Shown one piece after another: positions 1 through 7,623 of a stretch of DNA of 58,694 bases; within the stretch, counting starts at the first letter, position 1; each line of letters opens with the position of its first letter. The translations under genes and the position numbers were made by a program. The notes beneath the pieces were generated by a model that was given only the letters and a program-made list of their open reading frames with translations, ran no database searches and was not told the origin of the DNA. Origin of the DNA: GJ-E10 sp035625725. GTDB taxonomy: Bacteria; Pseudomonadota; Gammaproteobacteria; Burkholderiales; Burkholderiaceae_F. The DNA lies in NCBI GenBank assembly GCA_035625725.1, contig DASPPB010000010.1, forward strand, positions 1-58,694, read 5' to 3'.

Positions 1-282
1 CGTAATCATGTTCTTCACATAATCCGCGTGCCCCGGACAGTCCACGTGCGCATAGTGCCGCTTGGCCGTCTCATACTCCACGTGCGCCGTGTTAATCGTA
101 ATGCCGCGCGCACGCTCCTCCGGCGCCGCATCAATCTCGTCATACTTCTTCACATCCCCGCCAAACTTCGCCGCCAACACCAACGTCATCGCCGCCGTCA
201 GCGTCGTCTTGCCATGGTCCACGTGCCCAATCGTCCCCACGTTCACGTGCGGCTTCGTCCGCTCAAATTTGCCCTTTGCCAT
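1..282 (-). CDS. tuf: Elongation factor Tu, N-terminal part (gene runs off the window start)
   Basis: EF-Tu carries aminoacyl-tRNA to the ribosomal A site as a GTP complex in the cytoplasm. The 94 visible residues begin MAKGKFERTKPHVNVGTIGH and contain the G1 P-loop GHVDHGKT, the switch I region with RGITIN, and the G3 motif DCPGH. The start ATG is at 282 and follows an AGGAG Shine-Dalgarno 7 bases upstream. The other 300 or so codons lie outside the window. It is the last visible gene of the tRNA-Tyr/Gly/Thr–tuf transcript, a standard proteobacterial arrangement. The identification is certain. Confidence 0.98.
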   Translation of the reverse strand, partial: MAKGKFERTKPHVNVGTIGHVDHGKTTLTAAMTLVLAAKFGGDVKKYDEIDAAPEERARGITINTAHVEYETAKRHYAHVDCPGHADYVKNMIT

Positions 283-340
283 TCACGAACTCCTATCTTC
301 TTTTTTCCAGACCTGGCGTGCCGCCGGTCGAGCCTCTATC

Positions 341-415
<75 letters not shown>

Positions 416-434
416 GAATTGCGCAATGCTTTCG

Positions 435-508
435 TGGAGCGGGTGAAGGGAATCGAACCCTCGTCATAAGCTTGGAAGGCTTCTGCTCTACCATTGAGCT
501 ACACCCGC
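435..508 (-). tRNA. tRNA-Gly (anticodon UCC)
   Basis: Acceptor stem GCGGGTG/CACCCGC, D-arm GCTC..GAGC, anticodon stem with loop CTTCCAA (anticodon TCC), T-loop TTCGATT, and an encoded CCA end. It is the second tRNA of the Tyr–Gly–Thr–tuf transcript. Confidence 0.97.
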
Positions 509-621
509 CGACCCCCAGCATCCCTGCACCCCGTACCGCCTGCCTCCGCTCAATGCCCCCTGGGTAGGCACACCACCCCGCAGCGCTTTGCCCGTGGGCC
601 GCGCATCAGAGGTGTGCTCGG

Positions 622-705
622 TGGAGGAGGTTGGATTCGAACCAACGTAGGCGCGAGGCCAGCAGATTTACAGTCTGCCCCCTTTAGCCACTCGGGCACC
701 CCTCC
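622..705 (-). tRNA. tRNA-Tyr (anticodon GUA)
   Basis: Class II tRNA of 84 bases with a long variable arm. The anticodon loop CTGTAAA gives anticodon GTA. Acceptor stem GGAGGGG pairs with CTCCTCC (one G·T) and the discriminator base is A. The genome reads CCG after the discriminator, so the terminal CCA is not encoded, unlike the two downstream tRNAs. It is the first gene of the operon. Confidence 0.95.
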
Positions 706-718
706 GAGGGAACCGCAA

Positions 719-747
719 ATTATCGTGGTCGCCGCAAAAACTGTCAA
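719..747 (-). promoter_or_regulatory. sigma70 promoter of the tRNA-Tyr/Gly/Thr–tuf operon
   Basis: On the minus strand a perfect -35 TTGACA (747–742) is followed after exactly 17 bases by -10 GATAAT (724–719, 5 of 6 to consensus). Transcription would start near 712, only about 7 bases before mature tRNA-Tyr. The strength suits a stable-RNA promoter. Confidence 0.85.
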
Positions 748-1218
748 ATTCGCTCGGGCAACGCAGCCGACGAGGGCACTTCAATCGCGCGGGGGCTGAC
801 CGGTCTTGGCGCCGATCGCAACGCCCGGTGCGCGCCGAACGGCAATCGCGCATCGCGAACTCCACGCCCCAAGGCGCGGCCTCGCCCCCAGGGCAAAAGC
901 GCCACGCAAGCCTAGGGGGGCATCGACTGTCGAGCGCGCACCGAGCGCGCGGCGCTGCATGCCGCTTCAAGGGTGCGAAGTCGGACCCGTCTTGCAAAAT
1001 CTTATCTAGTTGCTCTCAATTGCGAACACTAAGAAGCAGTAAGATAAAAAAGACGTAAATAACATTCAGTTGATGGCGCCCGGCAATTCGCCCTGGCCTC
1101 GCTGCCATGGTCGGTTCGGGCGCTAGATCCCCCGGGCCGCGGGGCCGGTTTTCTTCGCGCTCCGCACTCGTCGCGACCCAAACAAAAGGTGCCGCGCACC
1201 GATCGGCCTGCGCGCGCG
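748..1218. other. Intergenic region between gspC and the tRNA operon promoter
   Basis: About 470 bases with no credible gene. Reading frames here have arginine/proline-rich, non-protein-like translations. The only departure from high GC is an AT-richer patch at about 1000–1070. I see no strong terminator hairpin for gspC and no further tRNA. Confidence 0.5.
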
Positions 1219-1914
1219 TTAGCCGCCCGTCTGCGCGCCGGGCGTGCCCGGGCTGGGCGGCGGCGCGGGCGGGCTCGGGACCGGGCTTTGCCGGGGACGG
1301 CCGCGAGCCGATGCGCCGAATTCCTCGGCGGGAGCGAGGCCCGACGCACCAGGAGGCGATTGCGCGCCAGGAGCCGGGGCTCCGGCCGCCCCGTAGGCTC
1401 GAGCGCTATCGGAAGACGTCCTGGTCGTGGACGCGACTTCCTGGCTGGGCGCGGTGAGGGTGTCGCCCTCGCGCGAAAACATCGGTGCGGTCGCGCTCGC
1501 CTTTGCCACATTGGGCGCCGGAACCGCGTAGCGCGTGCGCATTCCTTGGTGCTCAAGCGTGATGCCGTCGGGCCGAACCTCGACCAAGCGAAACCCCGCC
1601 ACAACATCACGGCCCAACAGGACAGCGCGCGGTGGGCGACCGTCGACGGTAATGACTGCAGAGGAGTCCTTGTTCGCGGAAAAAACACCGCTCACCTGAA
1701 TGTTGGGAGCGTTGAGCGCCGGTCCGCCGCCAACGTCTCCGAGCAAGCGCGCGGCCAAGCCCGAATCGGGCTCGCGAAACGTCGAGGACGGCGGCGCCGA
1801 AGGCGCGACGGGGGGCGCGGGCGCAAACAGCCGAAGCAGCCAGTAGACGGCTAGCGCGCCGGCCAGCGCAGCGCCGGTCAAGTGCACCAGAATCGGGACG
1901 CGTCGGACTCTCAT
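1219..1914 (-). CDS. gspC: Type II secretion system protein C (GspC-like), HR domain without PDZ
   Basis: GspC is the inner-membrane clamp that links the assembly platform to secretin GspD in the periplasm. The 231-residue product starts MRVRRVPILVHL, with one transmembrane helix at about residues 9–32. A homology-region domain follows (around NIQVSGVFSANKDSSAVITV), then an Ala/Pro-rich disordered tail. No PDZ domain is visible, so this is a short GspC. It is read opposite to gspG–F and separated from gspG by 75 bases. The chosen ATG (1914) has no good Shine-Dalgarno and sits in an 11-bp tandem duplication; an upstream in-frame start would add 14 residues. Assignment rests on the HR domain and context. 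Confidence 0.8.
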   Translation of the reverse strand: MRVRRVPILVHLTGAALAGALAVYWLLRLFAPAPPVAPSAPPSSTFREPDSGLAARLLGDVGGGPALNAPNIQVSGVFSANKDSSAVITVDGRPPRAVLLGRDVVAGFRLVEVRPDGITLEHQGMRTRYAVPAPNVAKASATAPMFSREGDTLTAPSQEVASTTRTSSDSARAYGAAGAPAPGAQSPPGASGLAPAEEFGASARGRPRQSPVPSPPAPPPSPGTPGAQTGG

Positions 1915-1930
1915 TGGATTCTCATTGGAT
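1909..1930. repeat. 11-bp perfect tandem duplication over the gspC start
   Basis: TCTCATTGGAT occurs twice back to back (1909–1919 and 1920–1930). On the minus strand each copy contains an ATG. The proximal one is the gspC start codon; the other is out of frame by two bases. This is the short gspC/gspG divergent promoter region. Confidence 0.9.
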
Positions 1931-1989
1931 ATCAGGCTAATACTTCGGGATCCCAAAGGGGCTCCACGAGAGCGCGGTATTATGCGCGG

Positions 1990-2472
1990 ATGAATTTCTC
2001 ACGCACTGCCTGCATCCGTTTTGCGGCCGACACACGCCGGCAAGGCCCTGTCGCGCGCGGCTTCACGCTGATCGAACTGCTCGTTGTCGTCACGATTTTG
2101 GGCATCCTTGCGGCTTTGATCGTCCCGCGAGTGGTCGGCCGCACGGATGACGCGCGCGTGGCCGCGGCCAAGCACGACATCGCGCAACTGATGCAGGCGC
2201 TCAAACTCTACCGACTGGACAACGGCCGCTACCCCACCAACGAGCAGGGATTGCAGGCGCTCGTGGAGCGGCCAACGATCGAGCCGGTGCCCAACAACTG
2301 GAAGAGCGGCGGGTACCTGGATCCGCCGATTCTGCGCAAGGATCCTTGGGGTCAGAATTACCAATACCTGAACCCTGGCTTGCACGGCGAAGTCGACGTG
2401 ATGAGCTTTGGCCGCGATGGCCAGCCGGGCGGGGAAGGGCCCGACGCCGATATCGGGTCGTGGTCCCTTTAG
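1990..2472 (+). CDS. gspG: Major pseudopilin GspG
   Basis: Main subunit of the T2SS pseudopilus, which pushes folded substrates through the secretin. The 160 residues carry a prepilin leader cleaved after Gly24 in the motif RG|FTLIELLVV, with the conserved Glu at +5. A hydrophobic helix follows, then the GspG globular part, including NGRYPTNEQGLQAL, DPWGQNYQYLNPG and a C-terminal Asp-rich calcium-site region (GGEGPDADIGSW). The ATG at 1990 gives a normal basic leader. It is the first gene of the rightward gspG–F operon and its last codons overlap gspH. Confidence 0.96.
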   Translation: MNFSRTACIRFAADTRRQGPVARGFTLIELLVVVTILGILAALIVPRVVGRTDDARVAAAKHDIAQLMQALKLYRLDNGRYPTNEQGLQALVERPTIEPVPNNWKSGGYLDPPILRKDPWGQNYQYLNPGLHGEVDVMSFGRDGQPGGEGPDADIGSWSL

Positions 2473-2984
2473 CGGCGGCCGTCTTGCGGGCGCGCGCCCA
2501 TCCGTCGCGTGGCTTCACGCTGCTCGAATTGCTGCTGGTGCTGGTGGTCATGGCCCTGCTCACCACTTTGGTCACGATCAGCACCCGCCCAGACCCGCGC
2601 CAGGCACTGGTGCTGCAGGCGCGGCGCATCGGGCTGCTGATGAGTCTCGCCTCCGACGAGGCACGCATGCGGCGCCAGCCTATCGACTGGGAAGCCGATC
2701 TGCACAGTTATCGGTTCGTGATCGAGTCGCAAAATGATCGCACTACCTTCGCCTCCGATGACATGCTGCGCGAACGCGCATGGGACCCGCCGCTTACGCG
2801 CCTGGCGGTCATCGATCTGGCGAGCGGCACCTCGCGCGCGCTGGTCAGTGCCGACGCGCCGCCGCTGCGGGTTCCCGCCGCATTCGAGTGGGTCCAATCG
2901 CCCTGGCGCCTGGAGTTGGGCAACGAATATGCGGCTGTGGCCGTGGAGTTTGATGCGCGCGGGCGCGCCGGCATCGTGCAGTAG
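2460..2984 (+). CDS. gspH: Minor pseudopilin GspH
   Basis: Minor pseudopilin that joins the pseudopilus tip complex. A GTG start at 2460, overlapping the end of gspG by 13 bases, gives 174 residues. The leader is cleaved after Gly18 (SRG|FTLLELLLVLVVM, Glu at +5). The following domain has the GspH-type pattern, with VLQARRIGLLMSLASDEARMRRQPIDWE near the helix. A TTG at 2484 is an alternative start. No ATG is available in the right place without deep overlap into gspG, so translational coupling is likely. Confidence 0.9.
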   Translation: MVPLAAAVLRARAHPSRGFTLLELLLVLVVMALLTTLVTISTRPDPRQALVLQARRIGLLMSLASDEARMRRQPIDWEADLHSYRFVIESQNDRTTFASDDMLRERAWDPPLTRLAVIDLASGTSRALVSADAPPLRVPAAFEWVQSPWRLELGNEYAAVAVEFDARGRAGIVQ

Positions 2985-2994
2985 CCGCGTGCGG

Positions 2995-3351
2995 ATGCGC
3001 GGCTTTACGCTGCTCGAGGTGCTCGTCGCGCTCACGATCGTCGCCGTGGCGCTGACCGCGGCTTTGCGCGGCGCCATGGCGCTCACGGGCAATGCTGCGG
3101 ACATCGACCGCAAGCTTCTGGCCGTGATCACGGCCGAGAACCAGCAGCTGGAATTGCGGTTTGGCCGCAGTCAGGTGGGTTCGGGCGAATCGCGCTATGA
3201 CTGCGAACAAGGCGGTGTGTTCTTCGCCTGCACGCAGGCGGTCACGCCAACACCCAACCCCTTTTTTCGGCGAGTGGAAATCCACGTGGCAACCACGGAC
3301 GAGAATGCCCGCGATTTTGCCGACCTGATGGCCCTGCTGCCGGTGAACTAA
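2995..3351 (+). CDS. gspI: Minor pseudopilin GspI
   Basis: Core of the GspI-J-K tip complex. The product is 118 residues with a minimal leader, MRG|FTLLEVLVAL, and Glu at +5. The later part has the family pattern AENQQLELRF followed by a cysteine-containing beta domain. The ATG at 2995 is 11 bases after the gspH stop; GTG 2989 is also possible. The next gene starts two bases after the stop, so gspI and gspJ are tightly coupled. Confidence 0.93.
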   Translation: MRGFTLLEVLVALTIVAVALTAALRGAMALTGNAADIDRKLLAVITAENQQLELRFGRSQVGSGESRYDCEQGGVFFACTQAVTPTPNPFFRRVEIHVATTDENARDFADLMALLPVN

Positions 3352-3352
3352 A

Positions 3353-3961
3353 GTGCGCCCGAGTCTTGAAACGCAGGGGCGGCAGTCGCGCGGTTTCACT
3401 TTGCTGGAGCTGCTCGTTGCCATAAGCATTCTGGCCGTGATCGGCGTTATCGCGTGGCGTGGCCTGTCTTCGCTCACCGCGACCCGAGAGCGCCTCGAGC
3501 CGCAAAACTACGACGTGCAAGCGCTGCTTGCCGGCTTCGGGCAGATCGAGCGGGACCTGTCGCACGTGCCCTCCAACGTGGGACTGTTCGCTCTGCCCGT
3601 GCAACCCGTGCGCGTCTTTGTCGTCGACGGCCAGCCCGCATTGCAGGTCTTACGCCTTACTCGCTCGCCCGATGGCAGCCCCGCGGCTGCGATGCAAATG
3701 ATCTTCTACCTGGTGCGCGACGGCCAATTGGAGCGCCAAGCCACGGTTGCACAGCGCTTTTACTCGACCGAGGCCACCGCGAGCCTCGATCGCGTGGCGC
3801 TGGTGCCCGACGTCGACGAGATGCAGGTCCGCGTCTGGCGCAACAACGTCGGCTGGATCGTGCCTGCCAGCGACGCGGACTCGGCCAACACGGTGGGTGT
3901 CGAAGTACGCCTGAAGCGCCACGACGGCACAAGCGTGCGCCGGGTCTTTGCGGTCGGATAG
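3353..3961 (+). CDS. gspJ: Minor pseudopilin GspJ
   Basis: Tip pseudopilin that binds GspI and GspK. Starts at GTG 3353 and encodes 202 residues. Leader cleavage is after Gly14 in RG|FTLLELLVAISIL, with Glu at +5. The N-terminal helix continues with the GspJ-typical WRGLSSLTATRERL, followed by a larger beta-rich globular domain ending in VEVRLKRHDGTSVRRVFAVG. It sits two bases after gspI and 9 before gspK. Confidence 0.94.
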   Translation: MRPSLETQGRQSRGFTLLELLVAISILAVIGVIAWRGLSSLTATRERLEPQNYDVQALLAGFGQIERDLSHVPSNVGLFALPVQPVRVFVVDGQPALQVLRLTRSPDGSPAAAMQMIFYLVRDGQLERQATVAQRFYSTEATASLDRVALVPDVDEMQVRVWRNNVGWIVPASDADSANTVGVEVRLKRHDGTSVRRVFAVG

Positions 3962-3970
3962 GTTGCAACC

Positions 3971-4984
3971 GTGAGGCAGCCACTCCGCGCCAATGCTGTG
4001 CGCGCGCAACGAGGCATCGCTGTGCTGCTTGCGCTCTTCATCGTGGCCATTGCCACGTTGATCGTCACGGACCTGTTCTGGCGGCAGTTCGTTTTATTCC
4101 GGACGATCGACAACCAGCAAAGCAGCTCGCAGGCGCGTTTGCTGCTGCGCGGCGCGCAAGATTGGGCCCGTTCCATACTGCAGGATCAAACGCACCCGGG
4201 ATACGACGCGCTCACCGACCCCTGGGCGCAGCCGTTGGCACAGACGCGGCTCGATCAGCTCGGGGAGACCGCACCCATTGCATCCCTGGCAACGATCGAA
4301 GGGCAGATTACCGACGCGCAGGCGCGCTTTAATCTGCGCAATCTGCTCGACGCAAGCGGAGCGATCAATCCCGTGCAGCTCGCGATTTTGGAAAAACTCG
4401 CGGGCCTGCTCGGTGCGCCCTCCGGCACGGCTCAGCTCATCGCGAGCTACTTGGCGCAGGCCTACGTCGGCGGCGCGCCGGCCGCCGCGGCCGCTCCGCC
4501 CATCTCGTCGGCCTCGACTGCACCGGTGGCCGCCTTGACGGTGCCTCTGGCCAGCGGCACGCGCCCTGTGCCGCCCGTGTTCCCAGAGGATCTGGCCGCG
4601 GTCCCGGGCATCGATCCGGCGGCCGCGCAGACCCTGGCACAGTTCGTCATTTTGCTCGACCAGTCCAGTACGCCTGTGAACTTCAACACGGCGGGCCCGG
4701 AACTGATGGCGGCCACAATTCCGGAGCTCACGATCAGCGACGCCAATACCCTGGCGGCCGAGCGTAACCGCGCCTACTTCGTCAACACCGGCGACATTCA
4801 GAACCGCCTGCGGGGGCGCGGGGGCGCTTTCCCCCTGGTCGGCGTTTCGACCAACTCGCAATACTTTATCGTTGACGGAACGATACGAATCGAGAACGCC
4901 TCGACGCGGCTGCAGGCCTTGGTGCGGCGCTACGGCACCGGGGCACAGGGCAGCGTACAGGTGCTGTGGGAGCGCGAACAATGA
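3971..4984 (+). CDS. gspK: Minor pseudopilin GspK
   Basis: Largest pseudopilin, capping the pseudopilus tip. Starts at GTG 3971, 337 residues. The leader ends at Gly15 and the mature end reads IAVLLALFIVAIATLI, with no Glu at +5, as is usual for GspK. The GspK helical insertion region follows (DAQARFNLRNLLD, then two helix-hairpin-type segments with VPGIDPAAAQTL and FNTAGPELMAA). An Ala/Pro-rich linker lies at about residues 170–195. Confidence 0.94.
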   Translation: MRQPLRANAVRAQRGIAVLLALFIVAIATLIVTDLFWRQFVLFRTIDNQQSSSQARLLLRGAQDWARSILQDQTHPGYDALTDPWAQPLAQTRLDQLGETAPIASLATIEGQITDAQARFNLRNLLDASGAINPVQLAILEKLAGLLGAPSGTAQLIASYLAQAYVGGAPAAAAAPPISSASTAPVAALTVPLASGTRPVPPVFPEDLAAVPGIDPAAAQTLAQFVILLDQSSTPVNFNTAGPELMAATIPELTISDANTLAAERNRAYFVNTGDIQNRLRGRGGAFPLVGVSTNSQYFIVDGTIRIENASTRLQALVRRYGTGAQGSVQVLWEREQ

Positions 4985-5000
4985 AACGACGGGTGTATCG

Positions 5001-6299
5001 ATGAACGACCGCGCGGGCCGATCGGGATGGTCGCGGCTGCTCGTTTTTGTACCCCCACGAAGGGCCTGGCCGGGAGGCGGCCGCGGCAGCCTCGCGTTGA
5101 CCTCGGCCGTGCCCTTCCTCGCCTTGCACACCGATGGCATGGTGCGGCAAGACGTCGCGCCCATCGGCCGTTTGCCCAAGGCAAGAACAGTTGACCTCGT
5201 ATTTGACTGTCTCGACGTCTACACCGCGACGATCGAGGCGCCACGCCTGAGCGAGGCCAAACTGCGCCAGGCGCTGCCCAACTTGCTCGAAGAGCGCATG
5301 CTCGCGGATCCCTCCGACTGTCATTTCGCTTGGCTGCCCAGCCGTCGGCAGGCGCCGGGCGCCGACACGGCGCCGGGCGCTCAGACGGCGTGGCTCTCGG
5401 TGGCGGCGATTGACCAATCGACCCTGGTGCGCACCCTCGAAGTCTTCGCGCATGCCCAAATCGAACCGCGCGCGGCCTACAGCGAGATCTACACGCTGCC
5501 GGCGCCCGAAGGCGGCACATTGGGCTTGCGCATCGACCGCGGCCGCGGAGTCATCCGCACTGGCCAGGACCAGGGCTGCGCATTTGACATTGAAGAAGGC
5601 GCTCCGGGAGCTTTGGCCCTGGCCAAGCACCAATTGGGCATCTCGCGGCTGCGCGTCTACGGCCCAAGCGGCCCGCAGTGGAATTCGGTTGCGCTTGCGC
5701 TCGGTTTGCAACTGGAGCAGGCCTCCGCGGCCGTTGACTTGGCTGCGGTCGGTGAGGCGGTCAATTTGCTGCAGGGACCCTACGCCGCGGGAGGCGGCCT
5801 GGGCGTGCCGGGCCGATTGCTCGCGCGGATGCTTCGCCAGGGAGCATGGAAGGCGCCAGCGGCCTGGATTGGCGTTTGTGCCGCGATCGGCGTCGGCGGC
5901 CTGAACGCGTACTGGTTCAAGCTCGAGTCGCAGTATGGCGATTTGCGCGCCACAATGCGCCACAGCTTCCGCGACGCCTTTCCGGACGAACCGACCATCG
6001 TCGATGAGCTCGCCCAGGCGTCGCGATCGGTGGAGACGCTGCGCGCGCGCGCAGGCCGGCCTTCGGCCGACGATTTTTCCATGCTCAATGCGCAGGCTGC
6101 GCAGCTCTTCGCGGCCGCGCCGGTCGGCATCGTGGCGGCCATCGAGTACTCCGATCGCAGCTACCGCATCCGCTTCAAGCCCGGCGCGGCGACCAAGCCC
6201 GAGTTGCGCAACTCCTTACAGGCGCGCGCGATGGCCCAGGGCATCACGCTGCGCTTCGAGGCCGACGATACGGCGCGCCTGGCGCCGGTGGAGCGCTAA
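5001..6299 (+). CDS. gspL: Assembly-platform protein GspL
   Basis: GspL recruits ATPase GspE through its cytoplasmic actin-like domain and pairs with GspM in the inner membrane. From ATG 5001 the product is 432 residues: a cytoplasmic domain (about 1–280), one transmembrane helix around residues 290–310 (AAWIGVCAAIGVGGLNAYWF), and a periplasmic ferredoxin-like domain. The cytoplasmic part contains KLRQALPNLLEERMLADP, typical of the family. It begins 16 bases after gspK and ends 3 bases before gspM. Confidence 0.92.
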   Translation: MNDRAGRSGWSRLLVFVPPRRAWPGGGRGSLALTSAVPFLALHTDGMVRQDVAPIGRLPKARTVDLVFDCLDVYTATIEAPRLSEAKLRQALPNLLEERMLADPSDCHFAWLPSRRQAPGADTAPGAQTAWLSVAAIDQSTLVRTLEVFAHAQIEPRAAYSEIYTLPAPEGGTLGLRIDRGRGVIRTGQDQGCAFDIEEGAPGALALAKHQLGISRLRVYGPSGPQWNSVALALGLQLEQASAAVDLAAVGEAVNLLQGPYAAGGGLGVPGRLLARMLRQGAWKAPAAWIGVCAAIGVGGLNAYWFKLESQYGDLRATMRHSFRDAFPDEPTIVDELAQASRSVETLRARAGRPSADDFSMLNAQAAQLFAAAPVGIVAAIEYSDRSYRIRFKPGAATKPELRNSLQARAMAQGITLRFEADDTARLAPVER

Positions 6300-6302
6300 G
6301 CA

Positions 6303-6800
6303 ATGGCCGCGGCTGCAACGCTGATCCGGTTCTGGTCGGAGCGCGGACCGCGCGAGCGGCGCATCCTGCTTCTCGGGGCCGCCTTTCTGGCCGCGCTCAT
6401 GGCGTATCTGCTGTTCATCGAACCGGCAGCCAGCGGTATCGTCCGATTACAGCGCCTGTTGCCGCAGACCCGAGCGCAGGCCGGCCGCCTCGAAACGCTG
6501 GTGGCCGAGGCCAAGAGTCTGCGCGCCATGGCGCCGGCCGCCACGCCCGATGCGGCCGACGCCCGATCCGCGATCGACAAATCGCTGCGCGAGGCCGGGC
6601 TCAAGAGCACGCACAGCACCGTGCTGCCCGGCGGCGAGCTGCATTTGAGCTTCCTGAACGTCGCCTATGGTCCGTGGACGACATGGCTATTTACGGCCGA
6701 GCACACGCTTGGAGTGCACGCTCTTGCGGTCCGCGTCAAGGCCAACGAAACGCCGGGCAACGCCGACATCGAACTGTCGCTGCGCCTGCCGCGCGGCTAA
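6303..6800 (+). CDS. gspM: Assembly-platform protein GspM
   Basis: Small bitopic inner-membrane partner of GspL. The 165 residues have a short cytoplasmic N-terminus (FWSERGPRERR), a transmembrane helix at about 21–40, a coiled segment (LPQTRAQAGRLETLVAEAKSL), and a periplasmic ferredoxin-like domain. The ERGPRERRILLLG entry motif is typical of GspM. It follows gspL directly. Confidence 0.92.
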   Translation: MAAAATLIRFWSERGPRERRILLLGAAFLAALMAYLLFIEPAASGIVRLQRLLPQTRAQAGRLETLVAEAKSLRAMAPAATPDAADARSAIDKSLREAGLKSTHSTVLPGGELHLSFLNVAYGPWTTWLFTAEHTLGVHALAVRVKANETPGNADIELSLRLPRG

Positions 6801-6848
6801 TCGCGGCGGCCCACGCACCGCCCATACACCGTCGGGAGCCATCGGGTC

Positions 6849-7622
6849 GTGCGCAAGCTTGCAATAGTTGCCGCAGCCCTTGCGGGTGCGCTCCTTGTCC
6901 TAGTCACGCAGGCACCCGCCGGGCTGCTTGCCGCAGTGCTTCGATCCTGGAGCGGGGCGCGTATCGAGTTAAGCGAAACGACCGGGACGCTGTGGGACGG
7001 AGAGGCCGAGCTCATACTGGCTAGTGGCGATAGCAGCTCATCCTTTCGCACGAAGGTTCCGGGCCGAGTCGGCTGGCGCATCGATCCCTGGCGGTTGCTC
7101 GTCGGATCCCTGGATCTCACGCTGACCGACGCGGCGGTGCTTGACGCGCCGCTTGCCCTGCGCATGGATCGCGAGATAAACGCCACCCTTGATGCCAACC
7201 GTCTTCGGCTACCCGCAAGCCTGCTCGTGGGCCTGGGCGCCCCCTGGAACACCATCCGACCGGGGGGCGAGCTGCAGCTCGCGTGGGATACGTTGCACCT
7301 GCGCTCGGCGGGGCTGTCCGGGAACCTCAGTTTGGAATGGGTCGACGCCTCAAGCGCCCTGAGCCCGATCGTCCCCTTTGGACACTACCGCCTACACGCC
7401 AGTGGATTTTACGTCGGTGCATCGCTGCAACTCGAGACCATCTCCGGACCCATGGAAATGACCGGCAGTGGCACAATCGGGGACGGGGGGCGCCTTCGTT
7501 TCCAGGGTATTGCGCGCGTCCAGCCGGGCACAGACCCCGCGGTGGCAACTCAATTATCGGGGCTTATCTCTCTGCTGGGCCGTCGCCAAGGCGACGAGGC
7601 CATTTTGAAATTCGGAACATGA
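6849..7622 (+). CDS. gspN: Type II secretion system protein GspN
   Basis: GspN is an accessory T2SS protein found in a subset of systems; its exact role is not settled. GTG start at 6849, 257 residues, an N-terminal signal anchor (about residues 5–25), then a beta-rich periplasmic domain with the family-like stretch SGARIELSETTGTLWDGEAEL near the start. It sits between gspM and gspD, ending 1 base before gspD. Identification relies on family pattern plus position. Confidence 0.85.
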   Translation: MRKLAIVAAALAGALLVLVTQAPAGLLAAVLRSWSGARIELSETTGTLWDGEAELILASGDSSSSFRTKVPGRVGWRIDPWRLLVGSLDLTLTDAAVLDAPLALRMDREINATLDANRLRLPASLLVGLGAPWNTIRPGGELQLAWDTLHLRSAGLSGNLSLEWVDASSALSPIVPFGHYRLHASGFYVGASLQLETISGPMEMTGSGTIGDGGRLRFQGIARVQPGTDPAVATQLSGLISLLGRRQGDEAILKFGT

Positions 7623-7623
7623 A

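Noticed and set aside
1029..1688. 219-codon minus-strand frame overlapping gspC
   Set aside because: Arg/Ala/Pro-rich and out of frame with gspC, which has a transmembrane segment and HR domain.
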